Shown: piece by piece, positions 1 through 10,850 of the stretch
How positions within the stretch are numbered: position 1 is the first letter of the stretch
Layout of the letters: each line of letters opens with the position of its first letter
Origin: Dillenia suffruticosa
Taxonomy: Eukaryota; Streptophyta; Magnoliopsida; Dilleniales; Dilleniaceae
Length of the DNA: 64,000 nucleotides
Direction: 5' to 3'
Assembly (NCBI GenBank): GCA_033439265.1
Contig: JAVTVX010000020.1
Coordinates: 18,618,001-18,682,000 of the forward strand
Position numbers and translations under genes: made by a program
The notes under the pieces: model-generated
Databases searched by the model: none
What the model was told of the DNA's origin: nothing
What the model saw: only the letters and a program-made list of their open reading frames with translations

Positions 1-1013
1 TTGGGCACACCTTTCCTAATACTTTTTCGAATTGATGATTCGGTTGGATCGTTAGAATTTGAATCCCTCCCACTGGGATCATCTAGGGATTCAACTTCTC
101 GTAATTCTCTTGATCCATCATGCACAGAACCATCATCTAAATTATTTAATTCAAACAAAAGTTCTCATTTTGTTATATCACATTTACTATGAAAATTATT
201 TTTCAAAAATGTCACATTTCGTGATTCAATTTCGGTTACAGTACCATCTTCTCTTTCACCGATAAACACATAACCTTTTGACTGATGAGAATATCTAATA
301 AAGATACATTTCTTCCCCCGGGAACCAAGCTTTCCAAATTTATTAGAAGGGTCATGAACATATGCTGCCGATCCCCAAGATCTAAAACCAGTCAGACTTG
401 GTTTCCTACCAGTCCAAAGTTCGTACGGTGTTGTGGGTACTGTTTTTGAAGACACTCTATTCAAGATATAGATCACAGTTAACAATGCATCTCCCCAAAG
501 GGAAATTGACAAGTTAGTTTGCGCCATCATAGATCTTGTCATTTCCAACAACGTTTTATTTCTCATCTCAGCAACACCATTCTGTTGAGACTTGTGGGGA
601 ATAGTCAATTGTCTAGTTATTCCCTTTTCATTACACAGATCATTAAACTGATCTGATAGATATTCACGCTCTCGATCTATCCTTAAGGCTTTAATCGTTC
701 TATTCATTTGATTCTCTATTTTATTCATATAACGTCGAAAGCACTCAAGTGCTTCAGACTTATGAGTAATCAAATAAATATGACAAAAACGCATGAAATC
801 ATCAATAAAAGTAATGAAATATGACGCTCCATGCCTAGCTTTCACATTTATTGGACCACAAATGTCAGAGTGAACCAATTGTAATGGAAGTTCAGCCCTC
901 ACGGATTTTCCAAATGGTTTTTGAGTCAACTTCCCGGCAAGACAATATTCACAATTTGGTAAATCAACTTTAGCAAGCGAACCCAATAGTCCTGCTTTCA
1001 GAAGTCGATTCAT
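1..1013 (-). pseudogene. copia A integrase and integrase-RT linker
   Basis: Integrase inserts the element's cDNA into host DNA. The frame 1013-165 begins in the GAG-pre-integrase zinc region ([14 protein letters not shown]) and runs through the catalytic core: LVHSDICGP with the first Asp, a second Asp in [13 protein letters not shown], and the Glu in [14 protein letters not shown]. Family members usually read SDRGGEY at the second motif, so this site has drifted. The Trp-rich C-terminal part ([20 protein letters not shown]) follows. A frameshift near 165-190 moves into the acidic, Ser-rich linker that precedes RT (1-160, ending SSIRKSIRKGVP). The RT itself is off the window. Confidence 0.85.
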
Positions 1014-1089
1014 TTGTCCTGCTCTATGTGACCAAGTTTAGCATGCCATAATTTGTCATCTATATTAGCATTACTAGAAAAACAAACAT

Positions 1090-2007
1090 TTAACGAAATA
1101 TAATGATTAGTATAACAGTTAAACATTTGTCTGTCACAATCCAAAATAAGAAATCCAAAATAAGAAATCCATTTAGCAAATATCTAGTACCATAAAACAC
1201 ACCACTATTATAAATACAAACCCTATCACGAGTAAAGTTCAAGTCATAGCCAAGTCTAAGAAGAACAATAACAGAGACTAAATTTCGTCGAATTTCCGGT
1301 GCAAAAAGAATATCATGTAAGATTAGGGTTTGGCCACTTCGTAACTCCAGTTTGCAAGTGTCAATCCCTTTGACTTCTACTTTTGTGTTGTTTCCTACGT
1401 ATATCCATCTTGCACTAGGAGGAACTCGACGAAAGTCCACGAACACTTTTCGATCTCTCGTCACATGGTCTGTTGCTCCTGAGTCTATAATCCATACAGG
1501 ATAAAGTTCAGAAAGTAAAACAGTGTTAGAGACATATATAACACTTAGAGAAGCGTTACAGGGTGCTATCTTTTTCGGTTCGGGATATTCTTGAGCAAAA
1601 TGACCAAGAGTTTTGCCATTGTAGCACTTTAGTTTGCTCTTATCCTTCTTTTCCCAAAACCGTTTGCGCTTGTTCTTACGGTTGGAATTGTTTTTCTTAA
1701 ACCCTTCCACAATTTCCTTCCCTTTCTTGCCCTTGTTCTTGTTCCCCTTCCGTTTAAAACCTAAAACTTTTTGGAAACTTGACTCAGTTACAAAGGTATT
1801 AGAAATCAATTTTGCAATACCGAGCCGCTCATCTTCGAGTTCTATATAGCAAGTAGTATCAGCGAAAGTTTTAACGCTATCATTGTGAGTCAGATTGACC
1901 TTCAAGTGCTCCCACTGGTCTGGAAGGGATCGGATTAAAGCTTGAACATGTTGCTCATAAGATAAAACATGACCTGCTGACTTTAATTCTCTTATTATGT
2001 TTGACAT
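1090..2007 (-). pseudogene. copia A gag C-terminal half and protease
   Basis: The first 75 or so residues match the gag capsid region (LIRSLPDQWEHLKVNL). A Lys-rich stretch follows, then a damaged zinc knuckle (CYNGKTLGHFAQEYPEP) in which the second and last Cys of the CX2CX4HX4C pattern are lost. The aspartic protease active site WIIDSGATDHVT lies near 1466-1497 and is intact. The next part (YVGNNTKVEVKGIDTCKLEL) is typical of copia protease. The end of the frame is out of register with integrase. A frameshift separates it from the gag N-terminus, so no full polyprotein is made. Confidence 0.82.
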
Positions 2008-2016
2008 AGTTCTGAG

Positions 2017-2413
2017 TTATAGTTTGATATTGTAATCAGACTTTTTTTTATACGTGTCAAACTTAATAGTCAACTGTCTCAGACGGGTCACACTAGTATC
2101 TTCATACTTCTCTCTGAGGTACACCCACATGTCATGAGCAGTAGGGAATTGCTCACATTCATGTATGAGATTATCAACTACAGAACTAACCAGGATACCA
2201 CGTGCAGTGGAATTTTTTTTCTTCCACGCCTGATAAGCTTCTTGATCTCTTCTCTGTTGAGTAGTGTTTCCAATTCTAAGGTTTTGCATGATAACCCTTT
2301 AAGACATCTTACTCTTCTAGCACATACCATATCTTATGACGCCAAATGTCATAATTGTCGCCATTAAACTTATCACCTTTATTCAAATCTGTTATTATTG
2401 ATTTCAATACCAT
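2017..2413 (-). pseudogene. copia A gag N-terminus
   Basis: A likely gag start codon is the ATG complementary to 2411-2413. It is followed by KFNGDNYDIWRHKIWYVLEE, the usual 'N-G-x-N-Y-x-x-W' opening of copia gag. An in-frame stop follows EE and a frameshift near 2290 moves the sequence into the 2289-2017 frame (QEAYQAWKKKNSTARGILVS and MWVYLREKYEDTSVTRLRQL, UBN2-type gag). The piece continues into the 2007-1090 frame after another break. Confidence 0.75.
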
Positions 2414-4276
2414 GGTTTGGGTTTTCAAAGAGAGATTATTTTAAGTATTCATACTCATTTATTCATATAATTTTGTACATGAAATCTAATAAATTTATCA
2501 TAAATTAACATAAGGTGTAAAGTCGAAAGATCACTAAGTTCTCAATTATCATCCATCATCCAAATGTTTGATTATCATAAATTTGATTTTAAAGTAGCAA
2601 AATTCTTTAAGTTTTTGGTGAGAATTACTTAAATTCTATCAACATAAAAACTCCCACTAAAATCATGTGAATTTAGAACATATCTCTTCACATGCTCGCA
2701 TAAATATACAAAATATACACATTCTTGATATATATATATATAAAAAAAACATTACATCATATGTTCATGGCATTGTTCTCATCACAGTAGATAACTATGC
2801 ACAAAGAAAAAAATATATATATACAATCAAATTTCTTTTTTCTTATCTTTCTTATCTTCTGTATACATGCGATTGACTATCCCAACTGAAAGTCTATCTC
2901 TTGGAATGAATCTCCTAATAGTTTGGGGTGTAGAGCCATTGATCTTTAGAGACAATGCCTTTTTCATTTTAATCTCTATCTCCCTAACTCTCCACATCCT
3001 AAGCAGTTTTAGTCTGAAATTCTTGAGGTAGAGCCACTTATTATTCTCTAATATTTTGTCAGCCATTCCAACCAAATGATCAGGGAAGGAGTTTCTAATA
3101 ATCTTAATCTCAGCTTCGTCGCCTCCAAACTAGTGACCCAAACGTCAAAATTCATAACGTTTTCGACTCATAACCCACAAATATTGCAGCAAAGTGTGCG
3201 TTACTTTCATTTTATAATGTAATATCATATACAACTTTGTCAAACGTTTCAGGATCCTCTCATCTCTGCATCTCCCCCGGAGAGGTGCAATGGTACGTCT
3301 GATTCTCACCATATCCCTAAAATGGGGTAAACATTAGATTGGATATGAAACCAACCAAAAATTTTAAAACACCATCCACAATTTATACCTTCAACGAGTA
3401 CAAATCAAATATGTGTTATACAAATTTAATTCAGATAGGCATAAACTAAAAAATATTTTTTTTAAACATGTGAGAAATTTTCAAAAATTTGTCTCAATTA
3501 TTAATTGATTTTTATGCAATTTTCAAATAAAATTTACTAATTTAAAATTAATGGATACTTTCAGTCAAAAAAATAATTTAAAAATTACAGAAAAAACAAT
3601 CAAAAATAATAAAAAATTTTAAAAAACGGGGTCTGAGAGGGCGCGTCACGTGCCCTCACGCGCCACTTGGTGGCGATGGCACGTGGGTGACCTGCCCACG
3701 CTCCCAGGTGGCGCGTGAAGTCTACGCGCCGCCTTCCCGACGGAATCCGACCACCAGATTTTGCCTATCCCCCATTTTTGGAGTTTCTGAATCTAATGGT
3801 ACTGTCAGTTTTCTGATTTGAGGTCTGGATCATGATATTTGGGCTTCACAGTCTACGGCCCGAGAGTGGGATTGTGCTGACGTCACTGTTCGTCTTCTTC
3901 ATGCAGAAAATTTCTTTCCGCATTTTAACCATAATTTCTCTAAGTCATATTTCATTCATTTTTGAACCGTTTTGCATGTTTTTTATATGGTTGGAAAGGA
4001 TTTTTTATGGGGAATTTAACCATACAAGTATTAAATCATAAAATCTATCGTGTAAATAGATATTAGTATTTTTATTTTCGGTTACGGTTTCATTTTTCTC
4101 CAAAAATACATAGCGGCCATACATAAAACTTTGCAAATCAATTCCTAATATCATGGGTACTCTACTTTTCAAATTTCAAAGTATTTCATAATCTATAATC
4201 AAAGTTACCATTTTCAATTTTTTTAAAAAAAATGAAACTCGAAAATATATCAAAAATAGGAAACACGCTAAATAAT
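2414..4276 (-). other. copia A leader between PBS and gag
   Basis: About 1.86 kb of non-coding DNA between the primer-binding site and the gag start. It holds an AT-rich tract and a GC-rich block at 3630-3745 with many CGCG and CACGTG words. I see no conserved reading frame; a weak 82-codon frame at 2827-3075 (minus) matches nothing I know. The length suggests either a long leader or an unrecognised small insertion. Confidence 0.45.
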
Positions 4277-4288
4277 GCTCTAATACCA
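4277..4288 (-). other. Primer-binding site of copia A
   Basis: The minus strand reads TGGTATTAGAGC, one base from the standard plant copia site TGGTATCAGAGC, which pairs with the 3' end of initiator methionine tRNA. One base separates it from the putative LTR edge, whose minus-strand end is TTCA. Confidence 0.7.
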
Positions 4289-4289
4289 A

Positions 4290-4680
4290 TGAATGCATTC
4301 TCTGATATATTTACAGCGAAATAAATATTTAATATTCCAAGATATAGGGTCGGATTACTAACTTTTTTGATGTACGGGTTCAAAAAATGTCACCAATGAA
4401 TCAATCTCCTTCTTATTCACAATTCAAGAGTCTTTTTCAAAAAATGGAAATTGTATATGATGTAGATCTATCTTCTTTCTCATAATATGCTTGTTCTCTC
4501 CCAACTTTCAAGCATCATGGATGGTTAAGGGAGTTAGGAGATGGTTTTTCTCTTAAAAAATCACTCCCCCACTTCCCCCCTTTTGAAATTCAAATGGGAT
4601 TAAGGGAATGGGTTTGGGTCAAACCCACGTAGACAACCCGATCAAGTACCCATAACTTACAAAATTTATATTGACCCTAT
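4290..4680 (-). repeat. Probable 5' LTR of copia A, outer end undefined
   Basis: Sequence directly outside the primer-binding site; on the plus strand it begins TG as an LTR should. The other LTR is off the window, so the outer boundary cannot be found and the end given is nominal. Confidence 0.45.
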
Positions 4681-7600
4681 AAATATTTATAATATATTTT
4701 AGAAGATTTTATTAATAATATTTATTTTGAAATAATAATAATTATCTTTAAAAGTTTTAGGATTTTACCCCTTTACGATCCATCATCTTTCTTCCATCAA
4801 TCCCGTGTTACTAATTCATTTGAGTTTGAGTGAGGAATATAAATATTTTGGTAATGCAATATTCATTATCATAGTAACGTAAGATTTACGATATTTTAAA
4901 AGAATATCTTTCTCCGTGTACTCAATTTTCACACTAAATACTAAATACTAGATACATTTTTATTTTTTTTCTCTTCATCTTTGATTCGACTTAATTTTCA
5001 ATAACTTTCAATTTTCGAGAGAGAGAGAGAGAGAGAGAGAGCCCAATTTTCTTTTCTCACCATTTCAATCAAATATAAAAGCCACGGACCACGGTATTTG
5101 ATCCAAAAATGGAGAAGGACAAAAATCTCACCATCCTTCAAATGATACATGGAATTTCAACTTTTGTGAAAATTTTGGATTGTGTATGATCATAAAATTC
5201 CTTTTTATGTGTAATTAACTTGAAAAAGTATTGCTAACCTTTTGAGTGATAAGCAATAATTTTTGTGAGGTATATGGTTTAATCAAGCACAACTTTATGA
5301 TCTCATTGTCATTTTTTATTCCTACAATTTGTTGTCATCTCGAAGTTAGTCTTTGCTCTATCGTAGAAAATATTATAATTTATTCATTAATGAATTCCAT
5401 ATTAACCTAACTTTCCATTGATCACAATTTGCTTACTGTTCACGTCTTCTTCATTCTTATATATATACTTTTGTCATCAGCGTATCTAAATAACAGGTGT
5501 GAATACTAAACCTCTATTGGTATAGTGGTAGACCGATCTTGGGTTTAGAAAGAGAGAAACATGATTTGAGAAAGTCAATCTCTTATTAGGCCCACAGTGA
5601 TAGACTGAATTAATCAGTCACAATCCGAATACCAGCAGGTGAAAATAAAAAAAAAAATAATGGGTATGAATGACCAAAAATTAATATCAAACTTAAATTC
5701 TAAGTTATGGTGGACCAAAAATCAATATCAAAATTTTTAGACAAGTTGTCTAAAAATATGAATGAAAATTTTGAAATAGTAAAAAATCTCAGTCATTATT
5801 TTGGCAAAATTGATGTTGTTGTTATCGAACCATTATTTTACCTTATTAATGTTCTGGTCCACTCTTTTAAAGTCGGCATTTGGTTTTGAATTGAGAAGAA
5901 AGGTATTAATTTGCTTGAGATGTAAAAGTCAAAGGAGGTGTCTACCAGTGGTAATGGCTTTTGGTTTAGGCGAATTCCACATTTTTATTATTATAAACCA
6001 TAATGAGGGGTTGCACTTTCTTTCACCTTTCCATTTTCAAGTTAGTGTTTGACCAGGTGTGGTAAATTTCTCGAAGAAGAAAAAGAAAAGGTAACGTGAA
6101 AGAAAGAAAGAAAGGTTTATTTGTGGTATAATCAAAGAGGCACATTGATTTTTCTCATTTTTGATGGGCTTATCTTTCTATGCATATCCCTATTCTATTC
6201 CATCATGCATCGAATGAGAGAAAATTACCATCTCATTGGAGATTTTCTATACCCTTTCAAAAGCATGGCAATGCCCCCTACTTGTTTCCAATACCAATAA
6301 TATTTTCTATTTCTCTGAGCACTTGTGACAGTTGTTTCCAATTCATCTCTGTTCCATCCGTAATAGCCATGGTATTGGAAAGCTTCTTTTCTTTAAAAGT
6401 ATGACCACATGTTGGGAGTATGTATACAAAGTTTGGTGAGTGTAACTGATTCCTGTTATATATACGATAGTATATGATCTGATAGTTCATTACCATGAGG
6501 TCTCAACAAGTCTATAATCATAAAGTCTGCAAACCTTTAAGCGCCCTCTCAGTAAACGCTCTTACACTCTTTGTACTTGTTCGGGCAATATCTCTCCCGA
6601 CCTAACCCTCTCGGTAGAACATTCTCTCGATCATTACCTGCTCGAGCCATCGGCCTTACTTCTCTCCACATGTTGCTTGGACCTTTCGACCTCTCCGAGG
6701 TAGCTCCTATTATGTGATAGAATCTACTTAATCCAATATAGATTTATTAAAATTTTTCTCTATAAAAAGTAAATCTCCTAATAATGGAGACTTTCTCGAT
6801 CTCTATGTCAATAACTGAAACTTTTCAATCTCAAAAAATTCTGAATCTATAGAAAGTTCACAATTATGATTTTTGTAATTTTGAAAAATTTTTGGTGACT
6901 TCTCCATAAGATAAGTAGTGTTTCTATACCTCTAAATGCATATGGGACTAGCCACATACACTATATATAACTATGTAGAGAAAACTTGTTAGGTACACAC
7001 ATTTTTACTCTACAAACAGCACACAAGACTGCATAGAAGTCAGATTCTTTCAGTTTTTCATTTCCTTTTATCATTCTTTCTAACTTGAACGTTAGAGCCT
7101 TCCGACTTTGGTGGCTTTTTTGTAGGTCTACTCTCCAAAGACAACTCAATGGGTACAATATCATTGGTTTTCATTCGAGTTAGAAGAACAATCTACTGTA
7201 GAATTAATTTTGGTTTCAACGGCATGTATAACAAAGATTTTGTTTGTATGTATTCAAAAGGTTGGTGGTTTAGATATGTGTTGTTTTCAAAAAGAAAAAA
7301 TTAGTGTCTGTATACTTGTAATGGATTATGACACATTTTTAAATTTAAAATACAAGTTATGATTAGCAATAAACTTTTAATATGGTACCTTTACTCCACA
7401 TAAATATTTGTTTTCGATGATTTGGTTTATGTACACCGGATATGGTTTGATGAAATAGGAACTCCTTACGGCACGAGACTCTCACTCACGACAAGACAAA
7501 TACTCTTTGTACTTAACCAAATTAGAACATCTTTCGTGTACGATGTGAACATATGATATACATTGTACGATGTGATTGAAATGGAATATGTGGTAGTCTG

Positions 7601-8855
7601 TCGACGTCAACCTGTTCATTTGTCATTTGATGTCCAATAGGATGATTTCTTTCTATTACTTGTTTCAGACATAAAAATGTTTGGCCTGGCCTGCCCTAAC
7701 AATTGGATTTGTATTTGAGGTCAAATTCTATCGTCCTCCCTCGTGTTTCATGGCACTTTTGCCGCCACCAATTTTCGTAATTTCTCTACTTCTATTGCAT
7801 AAATAAATATATTATTATTAGTAGTTGCTAATCATGCCATTAACTTTAATTTAGTCAATTTGTTCCGCATTAGGATCATAATATTTAGTCAATCCCATAG
7901 CGTGCCGGTAATTAGGATCTTAATTTTTCTAACAAAATGTGAGTTTCAATTGATAAGGTTCAGAAATAAGAAAACCTACAATATTTTTTTTTATGGGGAT
8001 TGACTTGAACCTCCAAGAATAGGTTAGAGGAATATTTGAAACTAGCACCTATAACTACCTACAAAGTATTGCCTAAACTACTAAGTGAATATCTAAGATA
8101 AAAGATCAAACAAGTGTTGAGGATGTTGATGATACCTTTTTCTATCAATTTATATATATAATATAAAAATAACACAAAATTAGTATTACGTTATTTTTTT
8201 CGGCAGCAGTGCTGTCCAATAGTGTTGTTAATGCCAGCTGTTCGTGGTGTGTGTATGGATTGGTAACAGAGTTTGGAATAGACCTCTTTGTAAGACCTGA
8301 TTTATAATTCCTTTGACTCGACACCACACATTGGTTTAAAAAAATAAATAAATAAATTCTTTTTTTTTCCCACAAGCAAAACCCTAATAGGGTATGTGAT
8401 CAGTCACTTAAATAAAAAAATTTCATGTTTCGTGTGAGCATTGCTTGTGGCTTTTCCTGCAAAGGAATCTAATCTATTCTATATTCTATTATTTATTAGA
8501 TTAATTACTTTGTTTATTGATAGAAAGTCGATTTAATAGATAAAATATTAAATCTTTTAATTAACTTTTGATTCGAAATTTGAGAATAAAAAAATTATGT
8601 TAAAAGAGTTATTTCTCTAAAATGGTTTTGATAATATTCGAATCGAATTAATCATAATATAAATCTAAATTCTAATCGATAATATACCAAAATAAAAGAT
8701 TAATTACTTTGTTTTCGGCATGGACGAACCTGTAATCAAATACTAAATTTATAAGTATTTTTGTTTAAGCTCTCAAATTTAATTCTTGAAATAGGCATCT
8801 TCGTCTCATTCTAAGCACGAGATAATAACTGTCTGTCTATATTGTGTCTATGGAT
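4681..8855. other. AT-rich intergenic DNA, no gene seen
   Basis: About 4.2 kb with only short, unconvincing frames. It holds a GA microsatellite at about 5019-5042, a possible degraded SINE near 5505-5660, a CTCTC-rich 6540-6720 block that may be an old LTR fragment, and an A/T-rich remainder. I found no protein domain, RNA gene or element boundary that I could defend. Confidence 0.6.
5505..5660 (+). repeat. Possible degraded tRNA-derived SINE
   Basis: An A-box-like motif, TGGTATAGTGG, lies at 5518-5528 and a weak B-box-like motif (GATTTGAGAAA) at about 5563, with an A-rich tail near 5645-5660. The spacing is plausible, but the B box is poor and no target duplication was found. Confidence 0.3.
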
Positions 8856-8865
8856 ACTTTAAATA

Positions 8866-9045
8866 GAGCAATGTACCAAAATGACACAAAAAAAAATTAA
8901 AAAAAAAAACCTAAGCGGGAAAAAATTTCCCCAAATAACCCATATTTGTCGCGGGTTGAACCCGCGACCGTATTTGTCGCGGGTTCGACCCGCGACAAAG
9001 CCACGTGGGGCCTTTCCGCGTTTTCAAAACGCGGAAATCTGGGCT
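8866..9045 (+). repeat. MULE-1 left terminal inverted repeat
   Basis: Matches the reverse complement of 16338-16531 with small gaps in the A-rich part. It contains two 21-bp perfect or near-perfect palindromes (8948-8968 and 8976-8996, core CGCGGGTTSRACCCGCG). A CCGCGTTTTCAAAACGCGG palindrome follows at about 9016-9034. More copies of that last palindrome continue inward to about 9140. Confidence 0.9.
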
Positions 9046-9145
9046 TTCCGCATTTCGAAAACGCGGAAAGTTGGGCTTTCCGCGTTTCGAAAACGCGGAA
9101 AGCTGGGCACTCCGCGTCTTCCCAACGCGGAAAGCCTGGCTTTCC
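9046..9145. repeat. Ladder of imperfect palindromes inside MULE-1 left end
   Basis: Three or four further copies of a TTTCCGCG...CGCGGAAA palindrome, each about 25 bases and separated by TCTGGGC/TTGGGC/CTGGGC spacers. The copies differ by a few bases. The right end has only one copy (about 16350-16372), so the ladder is one-sided. Confidence 0.8.
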
Positions 9146-9469
9146 CATTGTGGCCGCGATACGTGGCATCCACGGTTGGACGATGCAGAAACCATCCCTT
9201 CACTCGGACTTCACTCTTCACTTCCTCTCCCATTTTGCATGCGAAGTCTCCGCTTTCCTTTCCTCCTCTCCTCTCCTCTCCTCTCCTGCACGGCTCTCCT
9301 CTTCTGCAGACGAAGAACCCTAACCGAAGGTCACAAATTTCCCTAGATCTAACATTTCAGAGAAGAAAAAAGCTGCTGAAATTACTGAAATTATTGAAAC
9401 ATTCGAGATTAGACAATATTTTGTCTAAAAATTTCAAAGGTATAAAATTTTTTCTATCTTAATTTAAAT

Positions 9470-10850
9470 TATTTTAAATGCATAATTTTATAAAAATGTG
9501 TATTTATGAATGCAATTGATATTTTAAATTCAGTAGATTTGTATAAAATTTATTGTTAATTTTTAATTAATGACGTTTTTAATTAGGTTTTAGTGAGATT
9601 AATTAATATAATAAATATTAAATATGTAGTTAATATAAATTAACATGAAATAGTAATAGTTATATTAAACTATTAATTATTATAAAATTTGTAATTTAAA
9701 TTATTTGAAATGACTATAATTATATTAAAATATTTTTGATTAAATTAAAAAATTTTAATATAAATGACTATAATAATACTTATAAAATATTATAAAATAA
9801 ATATTTACAATTTATAAATTAAATATTTGAAAATACTTTTAAAATATTTTAAAAGATTATAAATTAATACTTTCAAAATACTTTCAAAATATTATAAAAT
9901 ATTATAAATTTTAAAATTTAAAATAAATGACTATATTTAAATATTTTTAAGTGACCATATTTTAATTACTTAAATAAATTAAAATTTTGACTAAATATTA
10001 ATGTTGATATTTGAAAAATTTACGTTAAAATATTTTAAATTAAACGAATATATTTAAAATTAAAATGTATTAACGTATAAATGGTATAATATATTAATAC
10101 TTTTAGTTTAATATAAAAGTATTAGTAAATATTAAAAATATGTAACATTTTTTATTAATAATTTAAAATATTTATTTTAAAATTATTTAATAAATGATTT
10201 TAGTTAATATTTAGTAATTTAATTCAAAATATTAAAATTATTAAAATTAGTATTTTTATGAAATTGTAAATTTATTTTTATCATTCCATTATTAAAATTT
10301 GTATTATAAATATAAAGTGAATTTAGGCTTTTAGATTAAATTTAAATATAATGAAAATTAAAATTCAGTTAGTAGTAAGTTAATATAATAATTTAGTAGT
10401 AATTATATTTTTATTGGTATTTTTAAATAAAAAATAGTAATAGTTATATTAAACTATTAATCAATATAAAATTTGTAATTTAAATTATTTGAAATGACTA
10501 TACTTATATTAAAATATTATAAAATAAATTAAAAAGTGTTAATATAAATGACTATATTAATACTTATTAAATAATATCAAATAAATATTTTTAAATTATA
10601 AATTAAATTTAGAAAATAAATATTTGAAAATACTTTTTAAATATTTTAAAAGATTATAAATTAATACTTTTAAAATAGTATAAAATTGTACAAAATTTAA
10701 ATTTTAAAATAAATGACTATATTTATTGTTTTAATGAATATAGTATTTATTGTTTTATTAATTGATTTAATTTTAAATTGTTCAATTTTTTTGTATGTTT
10801 GTTGAATATTTATAAAATGATTAATTTATTTTTTTTATATTTATAGAATA
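9470..10850. other. AT-rich leader of MULE-1
   Basis: Non-coding and almost entirely A/T. It holds a direct repeat of about 290 bp: 9648-9938 and 10432-10724 align over their length with scattered changes, an offset of 784. No reading frame of note. The transposase promoter presumably lies at its left, near the terminal repeat. Confidence 0.75.

Larger units (their letters stand above)
1..4288 (-). mobile_element. Ty1/copia retrotransposon A, left part off window
   Basis: A minus-strand copia element whose order, read right to left, is LTR edge, primer-binding site, leader, gag, protease, integrase. Reverse transcriptase, RNase H and the second LTR lie beyond base 1. Gag, protease and integrase before RT is the Ty1/copia order. 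The coding part is broken by stops and frameshifts, so this copy is not autonomous. The leader of about 1.9 kb is long for the superfamily and may hide a small nested insertion. Confidence 0.85.

Noticed and set aside
2827-3075. 82-codon minus-strand frame in the copia A leader as a gene
   Set aside because: Short, Lys-rich, no known motif, and located in the leader of a decayed element.
6540-6720. CTCTC-rich block as a solo LTR or gypsy fragment
   Set aside because: No terminal dinucleotides, no partner copy and no coding remnant in the window.
7935-8060. Possible SINE with tRNA-like boxes
   Set aside because: The A-box-like word is on the plus strand and the B-box-like word on the minus strand, so they do not form one promoter.
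8897-9462. Five overlapping frames of 69-193 codons at the left end of MULE-1
   Set aside because: They read through the CpG-rich palindromes of the terminal repeat in several frames. The repeated F-R-K-R-G/F-E-N-A-E words are translations of the palindrome.
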